From contig NZ_JAPNNL010000043.1 in assembly GCF_027620315.1 (NCBI RefSeq), forward strand, positions 1 through 42,899: a DNA stretch of 42,899 bases, in the 5' to 3' direction. Below, piece after piece: positions 25,412-36,818 of the stretch (positions are counted from its first letter, which is position 1; each line of letters begins with the position of its first letter). The notes beneath the pieces were generated by a model, which saw nothing but the letters and a program-made list of their open reading frames with translations, made no database searches and was not told the origin of the DNA. Position numbers and translations under genes: made by a program. Origin of the DNA: Nonomuraea corallina (GTDB taxonomy: Bacteria; Actinomycetota; Actinomycetes; Streptosporangiales; Streptosporangiaceae).

Positions 25412-26350
25412 TCACGACCGGTGCGACTCCCAGGCGCGCACCCGATCGCGGTAGGCCCGCGCCGCCGCCCGCAGCTCCGCCTCCGGGTCCACGCCCGCCG
25501 CGCGCGCCCGGCTCACCAGGTCGAACAGCTCCCGGGCCACCCCCTGGCCGACCGCCGCGGCCAGGCTGTCAGGGACGCCGGAGCGCTCGGCGCGGCGCAG
25601 CAGCTGCGCGGCCAGCGACAGCGCCGGCTGCCCCATCGGCACCCCGTCGAACAGCGACTCGTCGCCCCGGGAGGCCCGCTCGGCGGCCTTGATCGCCTCC
25701 CAGTTGTCGTTCACCTCGTCGGCGCTCTCCGCCTTGACCGAGCCGAACACGTGCGGGTGGCGGCGCACCAGCTTGTCGACGATGCCGGCGGCCACGTCGT
25801 CCATGTCGAAGCCCTCGGCCACCCGCGCGTGGAAGACCACCTGGAGCAGCAGGTCGCCGAGCTCCTCGCGGAGCGCGGCGTGGTCGCCCTCCTCGATCGT
25901 CTCCAGCACCTCGTAGGCCTCTTCGAGCAGGTACGGGACGAGCGACTCGTGGGTCTGCTTGCGGTCCCACGGGCACTCGGCGCGCAGCCGGTCCATCACC
26001 CGTACGAGATCGAGCACCCGCGCGCCCGGCAGGTCGTACGAGCCGGGCACCACCTCGATCAGCGGCGGGTCCTCCAGCGCCAGCGCGGCGTGACCGAGCC
26101 CGCGCATGAACTCCTCGTCGCCGTCGCCGGCGAGCCACACCACGGTCTCCCCCGCCGCCGCCCGCTCCGCCAGCCCGCGCGGGTCCGGGGTCACGACCTC
26201 GACCTCCACCCCCGCGTCGGCGAGGTACGGCAGCTGCGGATGGCCGGGCGAGCCCGTCAGCACCGGGCCGGACCGGAGGGCCTGCCAGGCCTGGTGGCTG
26301 AGCAGGCCCGGCGGGACGCGCGGCGAGGTGGTGACGACGACGAGCGGCAT
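25412..26350 (-). CDS. mazG: MazG nucleoside triphosphate pyrophosphohydrolase
   Basis: MazG hydrolyses (d)NTPs to NMP and pyrophosphate, cleaning oxidised or excess nucleotides. I chose the ATG at 26350 (MPLVVVTTSPRVPPG), 312 residues, because it lies 2 bases past the upstream stop. Residues 1-100 are an actinobacterial N-terminal extension. One MazG domain follows: CPWDRKQTHESLVPYLLEEA, then EEGDHAALREELGDLLLQVVF with the EExxE and ExxD metal ligands, then KLVRRHPHVFG. The second MazG domain of E. coli is absent; the last 80 residues are helical. Confidence 0.93.
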   Translation of the reverse strand: MPLVVVTTSPRVPPGLLSHQAWQALRSGPVLTGSPGHPQLPYLADAGVEVEVVTPDPRGLAERAAAGETVVWLAGDGDEEFMRGLGHAALALEDPPLIEVVPGSYDLPGARVLDLVRVMDRLRAECPWDRKQTHESLVPYLLEEAYEVLETIEEGDHAALREELGDLLLQVVFHARVAEGFDMDDVAAGIVDKLVRRHPHVFGSVKAESADEVNDNWEAIKAAERASRGDESLFDGVPMGQPALSLAAQLLRRAERSGVPDSLAAAVGQGVARELFDLVSRARAAGVDPEAELRAAARAYRDRVRAWESHRS

Positions 26351-26351
26351 G

Positions 26352-26948
26352 TCAGCCCTGCTGCTCCTGCTCGGCCTGGACCGGCTTGCCGAAGCGGCCC
26401 GGGTCGACGAAGCCACGATCCGGCTGGAAGGTGCCGTAGCGGGGGCTGAACACGGTCTTGACCGCGTTGTACTCCTCCTGCCACTTCATCGCGGCCTGCT
26501 GGTTCTCCCGGCCGCCGAACTTGTCGATGACCTTGGTGGCGCCCACCTCGGCCCTGACGTAGTCGCGGGCGTCGGCCGGCGAGACCCCCTTGGACAGCAG
26601 GTTCATCTGGGGGTCCTGGTACTGGCCCGGGTCCTTGAGCGCGGTGTCGACCTCCGTCTCGCTGACGGTGACGCCGTGCTTGTCGGCGACCTGCTGGTAG
26701 CGCAGCTGGTTGGTCATCCGGAACAGGACGAACTGCGTGATGGGCACGCCCAGCTGCTCCGGCTCGATGTTCGCCTTCTTGAGCGCGGCCTCGAACTCCC
26801 GCACGTTCTCGGCCAGCTCGCGGGAGGAAATGCGCTGATCACCGACGACGGCCGCCGCGCCGGCCTCGACGGGGGAAGAGCAGGCGGTCAGCCCGAGGAA
26901 GCTCACCCCGGCTGCCGCGGCGGCCACAGCCACTCGTATCGACTTCAC
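26352..26948 (-). CDS. SurA-N-like lipoprotein
   Basis: The GTG at 26948 has AAGGGA about 8 bases upstream and gives 198 residues. Residues 1-23 are a lipoprotein signal, VKSIRVAVA, a hydrophobic core, then LTAC with Cys23 as the lipidation site. The mature protein looks like the helical N-terminal half of SurA/PrsA chaperones: VVGDQRISSRELAENVREFE, then ADKHGVTVSETEVDTAL and GVSPADARDYVRAEV. It carries no rotamase (parvulin) domain. It is probably a membrane-anchored extracytoplasmic chaperone. The position between mfd and mazG is conserved in actinobacteria. It ends 1 base before mazG. Confidence 0.85.
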   Translation of the reverse strand: MKSIRVAVAAAAAGVSFLGLTACSSPVEAGAAAVVGDQRISSRELAENVREFEAALKKANIEPEQLGVPITQFVLFRMTNQLRYQQVADKHGVTVSETEVDTALKDPGQYQDPQMNLLSKGVSPADARDYVRAEVGATKVIDKFGGRENQQAAMKWQEEYNAVKTVFSPRYGTFQPDRGFVDPGRFGKPVQAEQEQQG

Positions 26949-26978
26949 GTGCGTGTCCCTTTCCGACAAAAACCGCAG

Positions 26979-30467
<3,489 letters not shown>

Positions 30468-30689
30468 CAGTTAGCCCCACGATGGCAACACGACTACCCC
30501 CGGCCATGCGGAGCGCGGGGGTGATGGACTCCAGCCTACTTGCCGCCCGCCGCCCGGTGAGAGGCGGACGCCGAGGGCGGCGGGTGCCGGGCGAAGTCGA
30601 AGGCGGCCAGACCGGCGTACGGGTCGACCCACCCGCGCAGTCGCGTTTCTCCAAGCCTCCCGGGGGCGGGCTGCGGCATCATCGCTGCC

Positions 30690-31232
30690 ATGGACGACAT
30701 GATGCCGCTGATGACGCGCGCCACCGAACAGACCGCCGCCCTGGTGCGCGCGGTGCCGCACGAGCGGCTCGGGCTGCCGACCCCGTGCGCGGAGTTCGAC
30801 GTCAGGGCCCTGATCAGCCACCTGGAGTGGGTGGCGGCGATGTTCGAGGCGCTGGCCCGCCACGAGGCGCCGGCCGAGCAGGGGCCGTACGCGGGCGACT
30901 TCCCGGAGCGGGCGCGGCGCACGCTCGCGGCGTGGTCGCAGCCGGCGGCGTGGGAGGGCGTGAGCGAGGGCATGGGCCTGCCGATGACCACGCTGGCCCA
31001 GATGTACCTCGTCGACATGGTGACGCACGGCTGGGACCTGGCCAGGGCCACCGGCCAGGCGTACGAGCCGGACCCCGAGGCGGTCGAGCGGGGGCTGCGC
31101 TTCACCGAGGAGATGGCGGAGATGGGCAGGGAGCGCGGCGCGTTCGGGCCGGCGGTGGAGGTCCCTGACGACGCCTCGCCGCTGGAGCGCCTGCTCGGCA
31201 TCACCGGCCGCGATCCGGCCTGGACCCCCTGA
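30690..31232 (+). CDS. DinB-fold (MDMPI/TIGR03086-like) protein
   Basis: The 180-residue protein has the four-helix DinB/mycothiol-dependent maleylpyruvate isomerase fold. MTRATEQTAALVRAVPHERL leads into LPTPCAEFDVRALISHLEW with a metal-ligand-type His. Later DMVTHGWDLARATGQ (about residues 109-123) supplies the His-x-x-x-Asp-type pair. In actinobacteria such proteins are often thiol-dependent transferases that use mycothiol, but the substrate cannot be read here. It is divergent from mfd. It is probably monocistronic or weakly linked to the methyltransferase 63 bases downstream. Confidence 0.8.
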   Translation: MDDMMPLMTRATEQTAALVRAVPHERLGLPTPCAEFDVRALISHLEWVAAMFEALARHEAPAEQGPYAGDFPERARRTLAAWSQPAAWEGVSEGMGLPMTTLAQMYLVDMVTHGWDLARATGQAYEPDPEAVERGLRFTEEMAEMGRERGAFGPAVEVPDDASPLERLLGITGRDPAWTP

Positions 31233-31282
31233 TCCGCTTCTCCCTTCCGCCGAAGGTGCGCCACTATCCGCGCCCGTGTGGT

Positions 31283-31288
31283 TACTGT
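31283..31288 (+). promoter_or_regulatory. -10-like element placed for a leaderless transcript (methyltransferase)
   Basis: TACTGT ends 7 bases before the ATG at 31296, and no Shine-Dalgarno is present between them (GGGTCGC). This is the TANNNT-N7-ATG layout of leaderless messages. It also supports the ATG over the in-frame GTG at 31278, which would overlap the element. Confidence 0.4.
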
Positions 31289-31295
31289 GGGTCGC

Positions 31296-32012
31296 ATGTC
31301 AGACGTGCGGGCGGTCGCCCGGGGTGGCGATCTATTCAGTCAGCGGATCCGCGAGCAGTGGGCGGGGCAGCTCGGCCGGCGGCTGGACGTGCTGGTCGCC
31401 GGGTGCGCCCACGGCGAGCCGCTGTCGCTGGAGCGGATCGAGACGCGGGTGTGCGGGGTGGACGAGGACCTGCCCGCGATCCGCCGGGTGGTGGAGGAGC
31501 GCGCCGACCTGGTGACGTGGTCGCTGGGCGATCTGCGGTCGGCGCCGCTGCCGCCTCGCTCGTACGACGTCATCCAGCTGCTGTTCCTGCTGGAGCGGAT
31601 CCAGCACGCGGAGCTGGTGTTCGACCGGCTGCTGCAGGCGCTGCGGCCGGGCGGGCTGGTGCTGCTGCGGATGCGCGACCGCGAGTCCGCCTACGGGCTG
31701 CTCGACCGGTTGACGCCGTCGTGGGTGCGGCGGGCGCTGTGGCGGCACCTGGTGACCGAGGGCGCGCCGGGGCCGCTGCCGGCCGTCTACGGCCCGCTGG
31801 CCTCGGTCGACGGGATGCACGCGTTCTGCCTGGCGCGAGGCCTGATGGTCACCGACGAGGAGCGGGCGACGAGCGGGCCGGCGATGGGCCGGGTGGGCGC
31901 GGCCGCGGTGGCGGTGGCGGCGCGGCTGACGGGGGGGCGCTACCCTGCCACCCACGACGAGATCACCATGGTGATCAGGAAGCCCCAGTATCACTTCGCG
32001 CGGCTCATCTAG
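31296..32012 (+). CDS. Class I SAM-dependent methyltransferase
   Basis: This 238-residue protein has a Rossmann-type methyltransferase pattern. Motif I is LDVLVAGCAHGEP (about residues 29-41), with an acidic VCGVDEDLPAI after the second strand. PPRSYDVIQLLFLLERIQH follows, and LRPGGLVLLRMRD is at about 116-128. Motif I is not the canonical GxGxG, but the order of elements is right. The substrate is unknown. Its place before the sulfate-activation gene and the glycan cluster would suit glycan or small-molecule O-methylation, which is inference only. Confidence 0.75.
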   Translation: MSDVRAVARGGDLFSQRIREQWAGQLGRRLDVLVAGCAHGEPLSLERIETRVCGVDEDLPAIRRVVEERADLVTWSLGDLRSAPLPPRSYDVIQLLFLLERIQHAELVFDRLLQALRPGGLVLLRMRDRESAYGLLDRLTPSWVRRALWRHLVTEGAPGPLPAVYGPLASVDGMHAFCLARGLMVTDEERATSGPAMGRVGAAAVAVAARLTGGRYPATHDEITMVIRKPQYHFARLI

Positions 32013-32030
32013 CATCCCCCGCCCGTCGAC

Positions 32031-32048
32031 GGGTAGGGTTGCCTACCC
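32031..32048 (+). terminator. Short hairpin between methyltransferase and APS-kinase genes
   Basis: GGGTAGG (32031-32037) and CCTACCC (32042-32048) form a perfect 7-bp stem with a GTTG loop. Only two T follow. It may be a weak terminator, or alternatively an operator for the next gene. Confidence 0.35.
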
Positions 32049-32078
32049 TTGCAGTCGGGATAGTTGGGATCATCAACC

Positions 32079-33296
32079 GTGGAGTGGACGCCGGACCCGC
32101 GCGAGCTGGCCGACCTTGAGCTGTTGCTGTCGGGGGCGTTCCGGCCGCTGACCGGTTTCCTCGGCCATGAGGACGTGCACGCCGTCACCGAGCGCGGCAC
32201 CCTCGCCGACGGCACCCCGTGGCCCGCGCCGGTGACGCTCCACCTGCCCGAAGGCGCCGAGAGCGCGGAGGGTGAGGTGACGCTGCTCGACCCCGAGGGC
32301 GTCCCGCTCGCCACGCTGACGGTGACCGAGCACGGTCCCGGCGGGCTGGCCGCCGGCCCGGTCAAGGGGCTGGGCGCGCCGGAGCACGGCCCGTTCGCCC
32401 GTCTGCACCGCACTCCGGCCCAGGTACGCGACGAGCTGGGCGGGCGTCCCGCGCTGGCCGTCACGATGCGCGGCCCGCTCGACGACCTGGACGAGGTGGC
32501 GGCCACCGCCAAGGAGCTCGACGCGGTGATCCTGCTGATGCCTCTCTCGTACGGGGAGGACGGCCCCGGCGTGGTCAGGGCGGCGCTGCGGGCCAGGGAC
32601 CGGCTGCCGGCGGGCACGCTCGTCGTCCCGGTGCCGCTGGCGCCGCGCGAGGAGGCCGAGATCGACCTGGAGCTGCGTGAGCACGTCGCGGCCGCCTACG
32701 GCGCGGCCGAGCACCTGGCCGGGCCCGAGCCGGTGCGCATCCCCGGGCCGCCGCACCGGCGCGGGCTGGTGGTGTTCTTCACCGGCCTGTCCGGCTCGGG
32801 CAAGTCGACGGTCGCCCGCGGGCTCCGCGACGCGCTGCTGGAGCTGGGCAGCAGGACCGTCACCTACCTCGACGGCGACGTGGTGCGGCGGCTGCTGTCG
32901 AAGGGGCTGTCGTTCTCCAAGGAGGACCGCGACCTCAACATCCGCCGCATCGGGTTCGTCGCCGCGGAGGCGGCCCGGCACGGCGGCCTGGCCATCTGCG
33001 CGCCGATCGCCCCGTACGCGGCGACCCGCGCCGAGGTGCGGGAGATGGTGGAGTCGGTCGGCGCCGACTTCCTGCTGGTGCACGTGGCCACGCCGCTGGA
33101 GGAGTGCGAGCGGCGCGACCGCAAGGGCCTGTACGCCAAGGCGCGGGCCGGGCTGATCCCCGAGTTCACCGGCGTCTCCGATCCCTACGAGGAGCCGGAC
33201 GACGCCGACCTGGTCCTCGACACCACGCACATCTCCGTCGAGACCGCGGTCGAGCAGGTGCTGGGCACGCTGCGCGGCGGAGGGTGGGTGCGTTGA
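32079..33296 (+). CDS. APS kinase fused to a degenerate ATP-sulfurylase-like domain
   Basis: APS kinase phosphorylates adenylyl sulfate to PAPS, the sulfate donor for sulfotransferases. The GTG at 32079 gives 405 residues; a TTG at 32064 is possible. Residues 1-225 resemble ATP sulfurylase: FRPLTGFLGHEDVHAV matches its N-terminal PUA-like part, and a C-terminal APREEA...AAYGAAEHL echoes GPREA...KNYGATH. The catalytic HxxH motif is gone, however: at 131-138 RGPLDDLD stands where RNPLHRAH is expected. Residues 230-405 are an intact APS kinase, with the P-loop GLSGSGKST (236-244), YLDGDVVRRLL, FSKEDRDLNIRRIGFVA and the lid region KGLYAKARAG. The N-terminal half probably cannot make APS. The gene overlaps the permease gene. 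Confidence 0.85.
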   Translation: MEWTPDPRELADLELLLSGAFRPLTGFLGHEDVHAVTERGTLADGTPWPAPVTLHLPEGAESAEGEVTLLDPEGVPLATLTVTEHGPGGLAAGPVKGLGAPEHGPFARLHRTPAQVRDELGGRPALAVTMRGPLDDLDEVAATAKELDAVILLMPLSYGEDGPGVVRAALRARDRLPAGTLVVPVPLAPREEAEIDLELREHVAAAYGAAEHLAGPEPVRIPGPPHRRGLVVFFTGLSGSGKSTVARGLRDALLELGSRTVTYLDGDVVRRLLSKGLSFSKEDRDLNIRRIGFVAAEAARHGGLAICAPIAPYAATRAEVREMVESVGADFLLVHVATPLEECERRDRKGLYAKARAGLIPEFTGVSDPYEEPDDADLVLDTTHISVETAVEQVLGTLRGGGWVR

Positions 33297-34174
33297 TCGA
33301 CTTTCCCCTGGTCCTCGGGTCGTTCCTGGTGGCGATCGTGGTGGGACTCACCGGCATGGGCGGCGGCGCGCTCATGACGCCGATGATGATGCTGTTCTTC
33401 AACGTGCCGCCGCTGGCCGCGGTCTCCAGCGATCTGGTCGCCTCGGCGGTGATGAAGCCGGTGGGCGGCTTCGTCCACCTCCGTCACGGGACGGTCAACC
33501 TGCGGCTGGTCGGGTGGCTCTGCCTGGGGTCGGTGCCGACGGCGTTCTGCGGGGTGTTCGTGGCGCGGGCGTGGGCGGTGGGCGACGGGGTGAAGTACGC
33601 GCTCGGCGTGGCTCTGCTGCTGGCCGTCGCGGGGCTGGCCGCCAAGACGCTGATCGGCGACAGGGGCGGCACGGCGCACGCGAACGAGGTCCGCGTGCGC
33701 CCCATTCCGACCGTACTGGTCGGTATGGTCGGCGGGTTGATCGTGGGCGTGTCGTCCGTCGGCTCCGGCTCATTGATCATCGTGGCGCTCATCGCGCTCT
33801 ACCCGGCGCTCAAGGCCAACCAGCTCGTCGGCACCGACCTCGTCCAGGCCGTGCCCCTGGTCGTCTCGGCCGCGATCGGCCACCTCCTGTTCGGCGACTT
33901 CCAGCTCGACCTGACCACCTCGCTGCTGATCGGCTCGATCCCGGGCGTCTATCTGGGCGCGCGGATCTCCTCCCGCGCGCCGGGCGGCCTGATCAGGGCG
34001 ATGCTCGCGATCGTGCTGCTGGCCTCCGCGCTCAAGCTGCTGAACGTCGGCAACACCCTCACGCTGGTGGCGCTGGCCCTGGCCACCGCCGTGATCGTGA
34101 TCGGCTGGCGGTGGCGCGTCAGGGCCGCGGCACGCGCGTCGAGCGGAAGTGCGGATCTCGCGCGAGCGCGGTGA
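33293..34174 (+). CDS. TauE/SafE family permease
   Basis: The TTG at 33293 lies 9 bases after GGAGGG and overlaps the APS-kinase stop. It gives 293 residues with about eight hydrophobic spans. The family repeat is visible as LTGMGGGALMTPMMMLFFNV (about residues 18-37) and VGVSSVGSGSLIIVALIALYP in the second half. TauE/SafE proteins move sulfite, sulfoacetate or other anions across the membrane. Fusion-like coupling to sulfate activation suggests sulfate or sulfite handling. Its 3' end overlaps the converging GH26-like gene by 56 bases. Confidence 0.85.
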   Translation: MIDFPLVLGSFLVAIVVGLTGMGGGALMTPMMMLFFNVPPLAAVSSDLVASAVMKPVGGFVHLRHGTVNLRLVGWLCLGSVPTAFCGVFVARAWAVGDGVKYALGVALLLAVAGLAAKTLIGDRGGTAHANEVRVRPIPTVLVGMVGGLIVGVSSVGSGSLIIVALIALYPALKANQLVGTDLVQAVPLVVSAAIGHLLFGDFQLDLTTSLLIGSIPGVYLGARISSRAPGGLIRAMLAIVLLASALKLLNVGNTLTLVALALATAVIVIGWRWRVRAAARASSGSADLARAR

Positions 34175-35267
34175 ACGCCTTGTCGGCGGTCTCGTCGGTG
34201 TCGAACCTGGTGTCGCCCCTGGGCGCGTACGGCGAGTCGAAGTAGACCAGTGCCTTGATCTGCGGGTAGCGGCGGATCTGGTGGCGCACCGACTCGAAGA
34301 ACGCCCGCTTGAACGCCGGGTCGTCGGGCCGTTCGAACACCCCCCACTCGGCGACCATGACCGGTTTGCCGGGGAAGCGCCACTGCATCCACCGGTAGAA
34401 GCCGGGCCACTCGCCGAACTCCTCCCGCGTCTTGTTGACCAGCGTGCCGAAGTCGTGCACCCGGTGGTCGGCGTACGGGTCCATGGCCACCCAGTCGACC
34501 ACGTCGTCACCGGGGTAGAGCTCCTCGAACCAGGGCTGGACCGCCCAGTTGGGCGCGCCCATGTAGGTCATGACGGTGACCGCGTTCTTGACGCCCTTGT
34601 GCCGCAGCCTGAGCACGACGTGGCGGAACATCGCCGCGTAGTCCTTGGCCCGCATGCCCGAGCCGGCGGCGGGGTCGACGTCGTTCTCCGGCTCGTGGTG
34701 GATGGTGAGGAAGAACCGCTCGGGGAACGTCCGCCTGAGGTGGTCGGCCAGCCGGTCGATCCGGCCGTCGACGGCGCCGCGGGCGATCTCGGCCCAGGTG
34801 CTGGTGAGCGACGGCTTCCAGTTGATCAGCAGCAGCCGGGGGCGCTCCGGGTCGCGGGCGAGCCGGATCTCCTTCTCCGTCGGGAACAGCTCCTTGCCCC
34901 GGTGGTAGACGTGCACGATGTCGGCGGGCGCGCCCATCCGCTTCTCGGCGCTGGCCACCGCCTTCTCCACGTCCAGCCCGGTGAAGATCTCCGGGGCGAT
35001 GCCCCACCAGGCGCCGCATGACGGGATGAGCCCGCCGGTGACCTCGCACGCGGGCGAGGGGGCGGGCAGCGGCTGGGCGCCGGCGGGGGCGGGCTCCTCC
35101 GGGTCCTCGGCGGCGCCCCCGTCCCCTGGGGAACAGGCGGCCAGCGTGACGGCCAGCGCCATCGCCATTCCGGAAAAAGCCGCTCTATACGGAAATGCCC
35201 GTCGAGCCAAAATCGTCGACCCCCTTGTTTCCAGAACCCCCGCCCTCTGCAACCTGAACCTTGCCAC
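34119..35267 (-). CDS. GH26-like glycoside hydrolase lipoprotein
   Basis: The protein has 382 residues from a GTG at 35267 with GGGGAATGGC upstream. A TTG at 35210 with GGGGG upstream would give a more normal signal length. LAVTLAAC places the lipidated Cys at residue 45. A Pro/Glu-rich linker precedes a TIM-barrel-like domain. FFLTIHHEPENDV (about 184-196) carries the likely acid/base Glu, and KPVMVAEWGVF (about 299-309) the likely nucleophile Glu. That pair is typical of clan GH-A, family 26 (mannanases and related enzymes). It is probably anchored outside the cell and may trim the nearby polysaccharide. Confidence 0.8.
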   Translation of the reverse strand: MARFRLQRAGVLETRGSTILARRAFPYRAAFSGMAMALAVTLAACSPGDGGAAEDPEEPAPAGAQPLPAPSPACEVTGGLIPSCGAWWGIAPEIFTGLDVEKAVASAEKRMGAPADIVHVYHRGKELFPTEKEIRLARDPERPRLLLINWKPSLTSTWAEIARGAVDGRIDRLADHLRRTFPERFFLTIHHEPENDVDPAAGSGMRAKDYAAMFRHVVLRLRHKGVKNAVTVMTYMGAPNWAVQPWFEELYPGDDVVDWVAMDPYADHRVHDFGTLVNKTREEFGEWPGFYRWMQWRFPGKPVMVAEWGVFERPDDPAFKRAFFESVRHQIRRYPQIKALVYFDSPYAPRGDTRFDTDETADKAFTALARDPHFRSTRVPRP

Positions 35268-35504
35268 GCCATTCCCCGAACTTCAGCCAGAGCGGAAGTC
35301 CTCGCAGGTCAAACCCCTAGCCACCGCCCTGATAAATACGAAAAATCGTTAATTATAGGCACGATAGCTGGCCCGTATCCGAGAAAATCTTGCGGATCCC
35401 ACCTGGCCGATAACCGCCGCGCTTATAGTGGGCGCACACCATGGCGCGTGACGCAGAGTCGTCAGTAAGCGACTATCCGCACACACTTCAGGGGGACTCG
35501 CCTC
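35268..35504. promoter_or_regulatory. AT-rich divergent promoter region
   Basis: This 237-base gap lies between the GH26-like gene (minus) and the polysaccharide operon (plus). It is the most AT-rich stretch of the window around 35328-35358. On the minus strand TATAAT (35357-35352) is a perfect -10 without a clear -35, about 85 bases before the GTG. On the plus strand TATAGT (35424-35429) could serve the operon, about 75 bases before its ATG. The Shine-Dalgarno AGGGGGA precedes 35505. Confidence 0.4.
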
Positions 35505-36818
35505 ATGAGCCAGCCGCCGGATCACCCGGCCCGCCGCTCCGGCGCCGAGCTCGGAGACCACCTCGCCCTGCTCCGCCGCCGCTGGCTGCTCCTGCTGGGC
35601 TGCCTGCTCGCCGGCGGCGCCGCGGGCCTGGCGCTCATGCGCCTCACGCCGCCCGTCTACACCGCCACCTCCCACGTCCTGGTCAGCCCCGTGGGCATCG
35701 GCGAGCCCGCCAACCAGGTGACCAGCCGGCAGCGCGAGCAGCTCAACCTCGACACCGAGGCGCAGATCGCCCAGTCGGCCGTCGTCGCCGCCAAGGCCGC
35801 CGAGCAGGTGGGCGGCGCCGAGCTGGAGCCCGCCGTGGTGTCCGTGCCGCCCAACTCGGCCGTGCTGGCCATCTCGGTCACCGCCGCCGACCCCGGTGAC
35901 GCCGCGCTGCAGTCGCGCGCGTACGCGCAGGCCTACCTGGCGCAGCGCGCCGAGAGCGCGACCGCGACGATCACGGCGCAGCTGCGGCTGGTGCTGGGCA
36001 AGCTCAGGCAGGCGGGCGGGGCGCTGTCCGCGGTGATCGACGAGCAGCAGGCGCTGACCAAGGGCAGCGCCGAGCACATCCGGGCGACGCACCGGCAGAA
36101 CGTGCTCGCCCGCCAGGTCGCCGGCCTGACGCAGAAGTACGACACGCTCAAGACGCTCGCGGTGACGCCCGGCCAGATCATCAGCGCCGCCGCCCCGCCC
36201 CAGGAGCCGAGCGCCCCCAGCCTGCCGCTCCACCTGGGATCGGGGCTCATGGCCGGGCTGCTGGCCGGCGCGGCGCTCGCCCGGCTGCGCGACCGCCTCG
36301 ACACCCGGCTGCGCACCCCCGCCGACGTCGAGCGGCTGAACCGGCTGCCCGTGCTGGCCGACGTGTCGCGGCCGCTCGACCACGGCACGCTGCACGAACT
36401 GTCCTCCGCCGTGCTCGCCTCGTGCCCCGGCAAGCGGCTGCTGGTCAAGTCCGTCCCGGCCGGGCTCGGCGGCGGGCAGGTGGCCGTGCCGCTGGCCGCC
36501 AACGTGCCGCTGACCGTGCTCGACGGCACCGACGTGGGCGACCTCGCCAGGGCGGACGCGGCGCTGCTGCTGATCGGCCTGGGCGGGGCCGAGGCCCCCG
36601 ACGTGGCGGCCGCCGTACGGCTGCTGAGCAGGCACAGCGTGCCGATCATCGGCGCGGTCACCACGACGGACCTGGCGCCCGCGCCCGTCCGGGCCCCGCG
36701 CGGGCAGCACGCCTCGCTCGGCAAGCTCGTGGCCAGCGGCGAGTTCGAGACGAGCATCACCACCGCCAGGACCACGCCCATGCGGCCGATGCGGCGCCCG
36801 CGGGACCCGTCGACGTGA
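35505..36818 (+). CDS. Wzz-like chain-length determinant with degenerate kinase-like end
   Basis: The 437-residue membrane protein is of the polysaccharide co-polymerase class. A cytoplasmic N-terminus precedes a first span (RRRWLLLLGCLLAGGAAGLAL, about 24-44). The periplasm-facing part begins with YTATSHVLVSPVG and holds a coiled-coil region (TATITAQLRLVLGKLRQAGG). A second span lies near 240-260, followed by RDRLDTRLRTPADVERLNRLPVLADV. The last 150 residues resemble a BY-kinase or MinD-like domain, but where Walker A should be there is VPAGLGGGQ without GKT/S, so kinase activity is unlikely. It heads a coupled operon; its TGA overlaps the next GTG. Confidence 0.82.
   Translation: MSQPPDHPARRSGAELGDHLALLRRRWLLLLGCLLAGGAAGLALMRLTPPVYTATSHVLVSPVGIGEPANQVTSRQREQLNLDTEAQIAQSAVVAAKAAEQVGGAELEPAVVSVPPNSAVLAISVTAADPGDAALQSRAYAQAYLAQRAESATATITAQLRLVLGKLRQAGGALSAVIDEQQALTKGSAEHIRATHRQNVLARQVAGLTQKYDTLKTLAVTPGQIISAAAPPQEPSAPSLPLHLGSGLMAGLLAGAALARLRDRLDTRLRTPADVERLNRLPVLADVSRPLDHGTLHELSSAVLASCPGKRLLVKSVPAGLGGGQVAVPLAANVPLTVLDGTDVGDLARADAALLLIGLGGAEAPDVAAAVRLLSRHSVPIIGAVTTTDLAPAPVRAPRGQHASLGKLVASGEFETSITTARTTPMRPMRRPRDPST

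Noticed and set aside
30546..30584. Inverted repeat CCCGCCGCCC/GGGCGGCGGG as a terminator
   Set aside because: It lies in a divergent region with no gene ending just before it on the plus strand, has a 19-base loop and no T tract.
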